A program made the translations under genes and the position numbers. From assembly GCA_031286245.1 (NCBI GenBank), contig JAITUO010000022.1, positions 1 to 9,377 on the forward strand: a stretch of 9,377 nucleotides of DNA. The letters are read 5' to 3'. The DNA comes from Coriobacteriales bacterium (GTDB lineage: Bacteria > Actinomycetota > Coriobacteriia > Coriobacteriales > UBA8131). Under the pieces are notes generated by a model. That model saw only the letters and a program-made list of their open reading frames with translations. It was not told the origin of the DNA and made no database searches. Shown one piece after another: positions 1-5,415 of this stretch (positions are counted from its first letter, which is position 1; every line of letters begins with the position of its first letter).

Positions 1-329
1 ACCGCTTGCATGTCGCGGTCGATCATCGGCTCTTCAGCTGCTGCCCATTCAGCCCAGGGATAAGAGCTGACATCGGGGATCTTGATGATCGACTTCCATT
101 GTGTGACATCTTCCAGCATAAACTCATTCGGTGCCGGCAGACCGCTGCCAGCGCCTCCAGAGGTCGGCCCGACCCAACGTACGCCAAAGCCGTCATGACC
201 ACCAACCAGACGCTCGATCGTCACAAATGAGCCGGCCATGGCATTGTCGCCTGCACCTGGCGTGTACTGGTGTGGCTTGTGGTTAAGGCAAGCCAGGTAG
301 TTCTCCCTAGGAGACATCGAAATTGGCAT
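1..329 (-). CDS. URO-D-family methyltransferase, paralog D (N-terminal part, cut by window edge)
   Basis: This is the fourth member of the tandem array. The ATG at 329-327 is followed by an open frame of 109 codons that runs off the left edge; the gap in coverage is the window boundary, not a break. The start MPISMSPRENYLACLNHKPH matches the other three paralogs almost exactly, and a GAGG ribosome binding site lies just upstream. The segments FGVRWVGPTSGGAGSG and EFMLEDVTQWKS are shared with paralog A more than with B or C, as is EEPMIDRD near the cut end. A glycine-rich stretch that reads IERGEGG plus about four residues in A-C is altered here (IERLVGG, about two residues shorter). The family (Pfam URO-D, MtaA/CmuA-like) transfers methyl groups between substrates, corrinoid proteins and acceptors; the catalytic C-terminal half is not visible. 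The substrate is unknown. Confidence 0.85.
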   Translation of the reverse strand, partial: MPISMSPRENYLACLNHKPHQYTPGAGDNAMAGSFVTIERLVGGHDGFGVRWVGPTSGGAGSGLPAPNEFMLEDVTQWKSIIKIPDVSSYPWAEWAAAEEPMIDRDMQA

Positions 330-364
330 TTTTCCTCTTTTCTACTCGTTGTCTATCGACTGAA

Positions 365-415
365 TAAGAACACGGCTGCACAAAAGCAGTTGACTGCCGC
401 GCAGCCGTGTTCTTA
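365..415 (-). promoter_or_regulatory. Inter-gene hairpin between paralogs C and D
   Basis: A perfect 15-base inverted repeat (TAAGAACACGGCTGC at 365-379, complement at 401-415) encloses a 21-base loop that can itself fold (GCAGT 386-390 with ACTGC 393-397). On the transcribed minus strand it begins 3 bases after the paralog C stop codon and ends 35 bases before the paralog D start. No run of T follows on the minus strand, so a simple intrinsic terminator is not supported. An mRNA-stability, processing or attenuation element is the more likely role; this is inferred from position. Confidence 0.6.
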
Positions 416-418
416 CGA

Positions 419-1420
419 TCAGGCGGTCTGCTCCGCCCGGATCTTCAAGAATTCATCCAAGATGACCTCGTTCATTGGCCCATTGTAGAACGGGTTTGCG
501 GGATCCATCTGGGTTAAGACCTGACCAAAGAATGTATAGCCATAACCATACTTGCCATAGGTTTCCAGGCAACGGCGTACTTCGGCACGTACCATTTCTT
601 CTGTAGCTGAAGGCTGTCCGGGAGCACCGGTGGTGTTATAACCACCCATGATCACAAAGCGGTCACCGTACTTCTCGATTGCAGCCACAATATCGTTTTG
701 AGACTGGACACAATGCCAGGCTGCATTGCCTTCTTCAACCATATCATCCAGAATCAGGTCGGCATTACCGCAGGTGTGTTGAATGGGGATAACCCCGTAA
801 TCCTTACAGGTTTGAACCATTCTGGTATGCAATGGCTTGATCATGGCTCGGTAAGTTTCAGGAGCCATAAACATCACTCGCTCAGTGGCGACATCGTCAA
901 AGTAGATGTAAGAATCGGGATTGAAGTATTTTATGTAGTACTTCAAACCTTCGATCTTCCATTCCAGGATGGCTTCCAGCAGCTCGTATGTCGCATCAGG
1001 TTCCAGTGCCATAGCCAGTAGAGCTTCCTCAAAGCCCATCAGGGTAGCCAGGCGTTCATAGACGAAGTTGCTGCTGAAGATTTCGATAACTTGCATGTCC
1101 CGATCATACATACCTCTCTCAGCCTCAACAAAAGCTTCCCAGTCATAAACACTGAGATCCGGGATTTTGACGACAGACTTCCACTTGGTGATGTCGGTCA
1201 ACATGAACTCACCCGGTTTCGGTATGGCCGAACCAACACCACCGGACAGCGGTGCAACCCAATTGACACCCCAGGCATCGGTTCCAGCACCGCCTTCTCC
1301 CCGCTCGATCGGCATGGTAATGCCTGCAGGAGCAGCATCGGGCATGCCTGGTGTGTACTCATGCGGCTTGTGGTTCAGACAAGCCAGGTAGTTCTCTCTA
1401 GGTGACAATGAAACTGGCAT
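419..1420 (-). CDS. URO-D-family corrinoid-type methyltransferase, paralog C
   Basis: A 333-residue protein of the uroporphyrinogen decarboxylase superfamily, in the methyltransferase branch (MtaA/MtbA/CmuA-like) rather than true HemE, whose N-terminal RQAGRY signature is absent. Visible elements are the N-terminal block ENYLACLNHKPHEYTPG (9-25), IERGEGG (38-44), a conserved FDDVATER segment (174-181), the metal-site motif QHTCG with His215 and Cys217, MGGYNTTGAPG (258-268), and RAEVRRC (278-284). His-x-Cys is the zinc-binding signature of methylcobamide methyltransferases, where zinc activates the thiol or methyl-accepting group. The usual downstream PGCG cysteine is replaced by FFGQVL. Start: ATG preceded by AGAGGG, weaker than in A and B. 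It is the third gene of the array, with 150 bases between B and C. No corrinoid protein or activase gene is visible, so the substrate (aryl methyl ether, methylamine or other) cannot be named. Confidence 0.85.
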   Translation of the reverse strand: MPVSLSPRENYLACLNHKPHEYTPGMPDAAPAGITMPIERGEGGAGTDAWGVNWVAPLSGGVGSAIPKPGEFMLTDITKWKSVVKIPDLSVYDWEAFVEAERGMYDRDMQVIEIFSSNFVYERLATLMGFEEALLAMALEPDATYELLEAILEWKIEGLKYYIKYFNPDSYIYFDDVATERVMFMAPETYRAMIKPLHTRMVQTCKDYGVIPIQHTCGNADLILDDMVEEGNAAWHCVQSQNDIVAAIEKYGDRFVIMGGYNTTGAPGQPSATEEMVRAEVRRCLETYGKYGYGYTFFGQVLTQMDPANPFYNGPMNEVILDEFLKIRAEQTA

Positions 1421-1454
1421 TTTCCCTCTTTTCTAGTCGGTTTTCCTATGGCAA

Positions 1455-1490
1455 ACAGCCGCAGATGGCTGCCACGCCATCTGCCGCTGT
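1455..1490 (-). promoter_or_regulatory. Inter-gene hairpin between paralogs B and C
   Basis: Arms at 1455-1469 (ACAGCCGCAGATGGC) and 1476-1490 pair over 15 positions with one mismatch around a 6-base loop. On the minus strand the structure ends 34 bases before the paralog C start. No T tract follows it. Its position matches the hairpins in the A-B and C-D gaps although the sequence is different, so it is probably an RNA structure that sets relative expression or stability of the array genes; that role is inferred. Confidence 0.55.
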
Positions 1491-1570
1491 AATCCCTAAG
1501 GTCGGGTGTCGCGGTTTTCAAGGCTGCGATCTACAGTCAACCCGATCGAGCGGTTTTCTCCACATCAAAG

Positions 1571-2572
1571 CTATGCAGTCTGCTCAGCCCTGATCTTTAG
1601 GAACTCGTCCATGATGACAGCGTTCATCGGCCCCATGTCCATCGGGTTGGCCGGATCAGCGGCTGTCAGCACCATGCCAAAGAATGTATAACCCTTGCCA
1701 TATTTGGCATAAGTGTCAAAGCAGCGCCGCACCTCGGCACGTACCATGTCCTCGGTAGCATACGGTAAGCCAGGTGCTCCAGTCGTGTTATAACCGCCCA
1801 TGATCACAAAACGATCGCCATATTTCTGGATGATACCTTCGATGTCGTTTTGCGCCTGCACACAATGCCAGGCTTCACATCCTTCCTCGATCATGTCTTC
1901 GACAATCAGGTCAGCCTTACCGCAGGTGTGTTGGATGGGGATAATACCGATGTCTTTGCAAGCATTGACCATTTTGGTATGCAGTGGTTTGATCAGTGTA
2001 CGGTAAGTGTCAGGAGACATGAACAGGACTCGTTCAGTGGCAACGTCATCGAAGAAGATATAGACGTCTGGGTTGAAATACTTGGCATAGTATTTCATCA
2101 GCTCGATCTTCCAGTCAGTCAGTGCTTCTAAAAGGGCATATGTAGCATCTGGCTCGATGGCCATTGCCAGCAAAGCTTCCTCGAACCCCATCAGGGTAGC
2201 CAGGCGTTCGTAGATGAAATTCAAGCTGGCTGCTTCGATCGCAACCTTGTCACGATCATACATGCCTGCCTCAAGCTCTGCAAATTTCTCCCAGTCGTAA
2301 ATTGTCAGATCAGGTATCTTGACGACTGATTGCCACTTAGTGATGTCGGTTAGCATGAACTCGTTCGGTGCCGGTAGTGCAGCTCCGGCTCCACCGGACA
2401 AAGGCGCTACCCAGCGGACACCGAAGGCATCGATACCGGAGCCACCTTCGCCGCGTTCAATCGGTACAAACATCCCACAACCGGCTGAATCGCCAAAACC
2501 GGGTGTGTACTGGTGTGGCTTGTGGTTCAGACAAGCCAGGTAGTTCTCTCTGGGTGACATTGATACTGGCAT
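1571..2572 (-). CDS. URO-D-family corrinoid-type methyltransferase, paralog B
   Basis: Second gene of the array, 333 residues, aligning without gaps to A and C. It has the same blocks: ENYLACLNHKPHQYTPG, IERGEGGSG, FDDVATER, the His-Thr-Cys metal motif (215-217) followed by Gly-Lys, a second cysteine in AWHCVQAQND (about 237), GGYNTTGAPG, and RRC (284). The C-terminal end DEFLKIRAEQTA is identical in A, B and C. Ribosome binding site AAGGAGGAG lies directly upstream of the ATG, a strong match. By eye it resembles C most (for example LTDITKW, GMYDRD and PLHT are shared by both). Family knowledge points to methyl transfer involving a corrinoid protein and a zinc site; true uroporphyrinogen decarboxylase activity is unlikely because the HemE N-terminal signature is missing. 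The methyl donor and acceptor are unknown. Confidence 0.86.
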   Translation of the reverse strand: MPVSMSPRENYLACLNHKPHQYTPGFGDSAGCGMFVPIERGEGGSGIDAFGVRWVAPLSGGAGAALPAPNEFMLTDITKWQSVVKIPDLTIYDWEKFAELEAGMYDRDKVAIEAASLNFIYERLATLMGFEEALLAMAIEPDATYALLEALTDWKIELMKYYAKYFNPDVYIFFDDVATERVLFMSPDTYRTLIKPLHTKMVNACKDIGIIPIQHTCGKADLIVEDMIEEGCEAWHCVQAQNDIEGIIQKYGDRFVIMGGYNTTGAPGLPYATEDMVRAEVRRCFDTYAKYGKGYTFFGMVLTAADPANPMDMGPMNAVIMDEFLKIRAEQTA

Positions 2573-2618
2573 CTTCTCCTCCTTCTTGTTGGTATTGCTG
2601 GATTGGCTGCATGGCGGT

Positions 2619-2648
2619 AGCCCGGGCTGTTCAGTAACAGCCCGGGCT
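2619..2648 (-). promoter_or_regulatory. Inter-gene GC-rich hairpin between paralogs A and B
   Basis: A perfect 13-base inverted repeat, AGCCCGGGCTGTT (2619-2631) and its complement (2636-2648), has a 4-base loop. Each arm also contains a self-complementary 10-mer, AGCCCGGGCT. On the minus strand it sits 43 bases after the paralog A stop and 46 bases before the paralog B start. No T run follows on the minus strand, which argues against a full intrinsic terminator. A partial terminator or a transcript-stabilising stem at a processing site is possible. Confidence 0.6.
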
Positions 2649-2691
2649 TCTCCCTATGATTAATACCGTCAATGCAGCCTGCTGACATGCT

Positions 2692-3693
2692 CTATGCAGT
2701 CTGTTCTGCCCGGATCTTTAAGAACTCGTCGGTGATGATAGCGTTCATCGGACCCATGTCCAATGGGTTCGCGGGATCGAGTTCGGTCAGTACGAAGCCG
2801 CTGAAGATGTAACCTTTACCATACTTGGCATAGGTGTCAATACAGCGGCGTACCTCAGCCCGAACCATCGCCTCGGTGGCTGAAGGCTGACCTGGCGCTC
2901 CGGTTGAATTGTAACCACCCATCAGCACGAAGTGGTCACCATGCTCTTGGATGATGGCTTCCAGGTCGTTTTGCGCCTGCACAGCATGCCAACCATCACA
3001 ACCTTCATCGATCATGTCCTGCACCAGCAGATCGGCTCGGCCGCAGGTGTGCTGGATCGGGATAATACCGAGCTCTTTGCAAGCCGCCACGATTCTGGTG
3101 TGGTTGGGTTTGATCAAGGTACGGTAGGTCTCTGGCGACATAAACAGCATCCGTTCAGTAGCCACATCGTCGAAGAACAGGTAGCAGTCCGGGCGATAAT
3201 ACTTGGAATAGTACTTGATCATTTCGATACGCCAGTCAGTCAAGGCAGACAATAGTTCGAATGAAGCTTCCGGCTCCAAGGCAAGAGCCAAAAGTGCGCC
3301 CTCAAAGCCCATCAAGGTAGCCATCCGCTCATAGATACAGTTGGAGTGCCAGATTTCGACGACCTGTGTGTCACGGTTGATCATTGGCTCTTCAATAGCA
3401 GCCAAACCTGCCCAGTCAAAGACACTGATGTCGGGGATCTCGACTACTGATTTCCACTGAGTGACGTCTTCCAGCATGAATTCTCCAGGAGCCGGCAAGG
3501 CAGCTCCTGCTCCACCGGATGTCGGAGCCACCCAACGTACGCCGAAGGCATCAACACCAGCCCCACCCTCGCCACGCTCGATTGGCAGCAGCATGCCGGC
3601 TGGTACATTGTCGCCTGGACCGGGGGTGTACTCATGTGGCTTGTGATTCAAACAAGCCAGGTAGTTCTCTTTTGGTGACATGGAAATTGCCAT
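2692..3693 (-). CDS. URO-D-family corrinoid-type methyltransferase, paralog A (first gene of array)
   Basis: The first gene transcribed in the array, 333 residues, with the best ribosome binding site: AGGAGG at 3704-3699, 5 bases before ATG. The protein carries ENYLACLNHKPHEYTPG, IERGEGGAG, FDDVATER, the metal motif QHTCG (His215, Cys217), GGYNSTGAPG and RRC (284). The cysteine found near 237 in B and C (WHC) is alanine here (GWHAVQAQND), so that cysteine cannot be a universally required ligand. Downstream, the family's PGCG position reads FSGFVL. It shares TSGG, LEDVTQW and EEPMI with paralog D. The family transfers methyl groups via zinc-activated chemistry with corrinoid partners, acting in the cytoplasm. 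No partner is encoded here. The upstream region holds direct and inverted repeats that may control the whole array. Confidence 0.86.
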   Translation of the reverse strand: MAISMSPKENYLACLNHKPHEYTPGPGDNVPAGMLLPIERGEGGAGVDAFGVRWVAPTSGGAGAALPAPGEFMLEDVTQWKSVVEIPDISVFDWAGLAAIEEPMINRDTQVVEIWHSNCIYERMATLMGFEGALLALALEPEASFELLSALTDWRIEMIKYYSKYYRPDCYLFFDDVATERMLFMSPETYRTLIKPNHTRIVAACKELGIIPIQHTCGRADLLVQDMIDEGCDGWHAVQAQNDLEAIIQEHGDHFVLMGGYNSTGAPGQPSATEAMVRAEVRRCIDTYAKYGKGYIFSGFVLTELDPANPLDMGPMNAIITDEFLKIRAEQTA

Positions 3694-3710
3694 AATTACC
3701 TCCTGTTTTT

Positions 3711-3724
3711 GTTATCTCGATAAC
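3711..3724. promoter_or_regulatory. Small palindrome near paralog A ribosome binding site
   Basis: GTTATC and GATAAC flank a 2-base centre, giving a 14-base palindrome that ends only 6 bases upstream of the AGGAGG of paralog A. The half-site CGATAAC (3718-3724) recurs at 3834-3840. It could be an operator or a small RNA stem limiting ribosome access; such short palindromes also arise by chance. Confidence 0.3.
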
Positions 3725-3732
3725 CAGACACA

Positions 3733-3805
3733 TAAACCGGCAGTTCAGGTAAAGTGGAAAATGCCTCTTTGACATTCGCCTGTGTCGCCCACAACTGCCT
3801 GTTTA
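3733..3805. repeat. Inverted repeat in the array leader
   Basis: TAAACCGGCAGTT (3733-3745) pairs with AACTGCCTGTTTA (3793-3805) over 13 positions with one mismatch, around a 47-base loop. It lies 40 bases upstream of the paralog A start, probably in its leader. The right arm contains GCCTGTTT, the same core as the direct repeats at 3871-3931, so protein binding is as plausible as RNA folding. Confidence 0.4.
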
Positions 3806-3870
3806 GGCTTTCTCTCCAAAAACTCCAACTACACGATAACTGACTGTGGACTAGCGTTTCCTCTGGATTT

Positions 3871-3931
3871 GCCTGTTTCCTCTTTTGCCTTTGTCTGTTT
3901 CCTCTTTTGTCTCTGCCTGTTTCCTCTTTTG
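3871..3931. repeat. Three 22-base-spaced direct repeats upstream of the methyltransferase array
   Basis: The 17-base core GCCTGTTTCCTCTTTTG occurs at 3871-3887 and 3915-3931, with one copy differing at a single base (GTCTGTTTCCTCTTTTG) at 3893-3909. The spacing is exactly 22 bases each time, close to two helical turns, so all copies face the same side of the DNA. A degenerate copy of the middle (GTTTCCTCT) lies at 3856-3864 and GCCTGTTT recurs at 3797-3804. The minus-strand reading is purine-rich (AAAAGAGGAAACAG). This layout suggests binding sites for a regulator of the array; slipped-strand duplication of a purine-rich leader is the alternative. Confidence 0.65.
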
Positions 3932-4163
3932 TCGCTTAACCAATCGCTGAAAGCTATTTCGTGCTTGAGACTCGGTTGTCTAATTGAGCCATACGTAAAT
4001 ACTAGCAGTAGTCAGATGTCTGCGGAAACACATGTACTGGCAAGCCTGAAAAATGCTTAGGTAATCTCGTGAAATTGTGCATGTTTTTGCAGGTGATGTT
4101 TGGTACGATTCGATATTGGTTTTTCAGGTGAAGGCAGTAAGACAATTGAGAGGTGGGTTTGCG

Positions 4164-4451
4164 ATGGAGTATCCTGTTGGTGAGTTAGTGGCAGCTCAGC
4201 GGGTCATAGACTCTTTGATCAGTAAGTGTGAGAAGGTTATTCTCAAACTGAAGGAAGGCTCTTCGCAATATTCTCTAACACGAAATCGTATCACCGCTCT
4301 GCGAATAGCTTCTTCAATGATCGAAGGGCGGATTATGGAAAATCATGAAAACGCTACGAAAAAAGATACCGCGCTGCAGGGTGACGAGCTCTCAAATACC
4401 GCGCAGCTTACATATGGGCCAATAATCAGCGAAAGGCCGGGTGAAAACTGA
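4164..4451 (+). CDS. Small hypothetical protein coupled to thpR
   Basis: An unrecognised 95-residue protein. The ATG at 4164 is chosen because AGGTGG (4151-4156) sits 7 bases upstream; an earlier ATG at 4077 would add 29 residues without a clear ribosome binding site and with composition unlike the rest. The first 60 residues look helical and amphipathic (EYPVGELVAAQRVIDSLISK, then KLKEGSSQYSLTRNRI and ALRIASSMIEGRI). The last 35 residues are polar and probably disordered. There is no signal peptide, membrane segment or cysteine pair. The stop codon shares one base with the thpR start (TGATG at 4449-4453), so translation of the two is very likely coupled, which suggests but does not prove a shared role in RNA processing or repair. 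Confidence 0.75.
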   Translation: MEYPVGELVAAQRVIDSLISKCEKVILKLKEGSSQYSLTRNRITALRIASSMIEGRIMENHENATKKDTALQGDELSNTAQLTYGPIISERPGEN

Positions 4452-4969
4452 TGCGTCTGTTCTTTGCCATATGCTTCACTGACGAGATAAAAACTAAACT
4501 GGAGACTGTCTCTGATGCTTTATATCAACAATCCAGACGTGGCCGTTTTGTACCTGTTGAGAATCTACATTTGACATTGGCGTTCCTCGGCGAGTGTGAT
4601 GAAGTGCATGCCACAGCAGCCAAGGCTGTATTATCTTCGTTGGAGTTTATGCCATTTTCAATTTCTTTCGACCAGACCGGGTGTTTTAAGCGCAAGGGGG
4701 GCGACACTTGGTGGGCTGGAATCTATGAGAATCCGGAACTGCTCAAGTTGCAAGCTGAGTTGTCTTCCCGATTGATTGCAGTCGGGTTCAGGCTGGAGGA
4801 TCGAGCGTTCACTCCCCACATCACTTTGGCACGAGATGTCAAGACCGGTGCCAAGCCTTGGCAGATTGATTCTATCGACGAAACAGTCTGTTCAGTTGAC
4901 CTGATGAAGTCAGAAGTAATTGACGGCAGGATCGCATATATTAAACTTGCTTCCAGGCAGAGTGTCTGA
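4451..4969 (+). CDS. thpR: RNA 2',3'-cyclic 3'-phosphodiesterase (LigT/ThpR, 2H family)
   Basis: A 172-residue 2H phosphoesterase. The two diagnostic HxTx tetrads are present: HLTL at residues 40-43 and HITL at 123-126, and the start MRLFFAI is typical of the family. Members hydrolyse RNA 2',3'-cyclic phosphate ends to 2'-phosphate and can join tRNA half-molecules by a 2'-5' bond in vitro; the two histidine/threonine pairs form the active site. The protein is cytosolic and the length is within the family's usual range. No good ribosome binding site precedes the ATG, which overlaps the stop of the upstream small gene by one base, so it is probably translated by coupling. A strong hairpin with T-rich flanks follows about 70 bases downstream. 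The family call is firm; the physiological RNA substrate is not known. Confidence 0.93.
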   Translation: MRLFFAICFTDEIKTKLETVSDALYQQSRRGRFVPVENLHLTLAFLGECDEVHATAAKAVLSSLEFMPFSISFDQTGCFKRKGGDTWWAGIYENPELLKLQAELSSRLIAVGFRLEDRAFTPHITLARDVKTGAKPWQIDSIDETVCSVDLMKSEVIDGRIAYIKLASRQSV

Positions 4970-5028
4970 TTGTTTCGTAAGAGAATCCTATTGGAGTTTG
5001 GCCTGGTGTATACAAAGGTCAACTTAGT

Positions 5029-5078
5029 AAAAAGAAACGCCGTACTTATCACACAGTGATAAGTACGGCTACATTTTT
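5029..5078. terminator. Bidirectional intrinsic terminator
   Basis: A perfect 14-base stem, GCCGTACTTATCAC (5039-5052) with its complement at 5056-5069, closes a 3-base loop. On the plus strand TTTTT follows at 5074-5078; on the minus strand the stem is followed at once by GTTTCTTTTTA (5038-5028). It can therefore end thpR transcription and also the opposing ftsH-folE-folP-mutM transcript, which would carry about 350 bases of 3' untranslated RNA including the inverted-repeat element. Confidence 0.85.
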
Positions 5079-5142
5079 GGTTTTATCATGTGTTTCTATA
5101 GCAAGGAAGCTAATTTTCTCAATAGCATCGGGAAATCAAAAG

Positions 5143-5302
5143 TTTTGCCGCAAAAAGGCACCTTTTGTACGAAATTCTATGTAGTTTAATTCGACAGTTT
5201 TTCAATCGCACCTCATCTACCAGGCATTTTAAATTCCATAGTATAAAAAGCGACCTCCCACCTCATGGAATATCATACAAAAGAGCCCTTTTTGCGGCAA
5301 AA
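5143..5302. repeat. Long imperfect inverted repeat, MITE-like element
   Basis: Arms of 39 bases at 5143-5181 and 5264-5302 pair with six mismatches. The outer part (TTTTGCCGCAAAAAGG and its complement) is 16 of 16. Pairing continues more weakly outward to about 5131 and 5313 with single-base gaps, and inward with gaps, so most of a roughly 180-base unit could form one hairpin. No transposase frame is present and I see no convincing target duplication. A miniature inverted-repeat transposable element, or a structured 3' untranslated element of the mutM transcript, would fit. Confidence 0.6.
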
Positions 5303-5415
5303 TTTTCGATTCTCAAAATCGCTCGTCAAAAAACACCAAAAAGACTGCGGGCACAGCTTTGCCATCACACCTATAACTTGGTTCACCTTACTCGCTGGAT
5401 CGCAAAAATTTTCGG

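Larger units (their letters stand above)
3694..4163. other. Divergent intergenic control region
   Basis: About 470 bases separate the methyltransferase array (minus strand) from the small-protein/thpR unit (plus strand). It holds the paralog A ribosome binding site, a palindrome (3711-3724), an inverted repeat (3733-3805) and three 22-base-spaced direct repeats (3871-3931). A weak extended -10 candidate for the array lies on the minus strand at 4007-3999 (TGCTAGTAT), and one for the plus-strand unit at 4101-4109 (TGGTACGAT); neither has a good -35, so I do not list them as promoters. The open frames crossing the region are pyrimidine-rich, lack ribosome binding sites and look non-coding. Confidence 0.6.
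4970..5415. other. Convergent intergenic region with terminator and inverted-repeat element
   Basis: About 446 bases lie between the ends of thpR (plus) and mutM (minus). The region is A/T-rich relative to its neighbours. It holds a bidirectional terminator (5029-5078) and a long imperfect inverted repeat (5143-5302). Open frames crossing it lack ribosome binding sites and fall inside the inverted repeat, so I call no gene. Positions 5313-5415 show nothing recognisable. Confidence 0.7.

Noticed and set aside
1..329. Paralog D as a truncated pseudogene
   Set aside because: The frame is open from its ATG to the window edge and keeps all N-terminal family motifs; it is only cut by the boundary.
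2619..2648. Intrinsic terminator after paralog A
   Set aside because: The stem is strong but no T run follows on the transcribed minus strand, and the next paralog starts only 46 bases later.
419..3693. True uroporphyrinogen decarboxylase (HemE, heme synthesis)
   Set aside because: The RQAGRY signature near the N-terminus is absent, there are four paralogs, and the His-x-Cys metal motif fits the methyltransferase branch of the superfamily.
3871..3931. CRISPR-like array
   Set aside because: There are only three 17-base cores separated by 5 bases, with no unique spacers of normal length and no cas genes.
3782..4060. Plus-strand open frame of 92 codons in the divergent control region
   Set aside because: It has no ribosome binding site, is dominated by Phe/Leu/Cys from the pyrimidine-rich direct repeats, and overlaps the likely promoter region of the array.
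3694..4163. Cobalamin riboswitch controlling the methyltransferase array
   Set aside because: I looked for the conserved B12-box pattern on the minus strand and did not see it; the region is explained better by simple repeats.
4077..4163. Upstream start for the small protein at 4077
   Set aside because: It has no ribosome binding site, and the added 29 residues differ in composition from the rest, whereas the ATG at 4164 has AGGTGG at good spacing.
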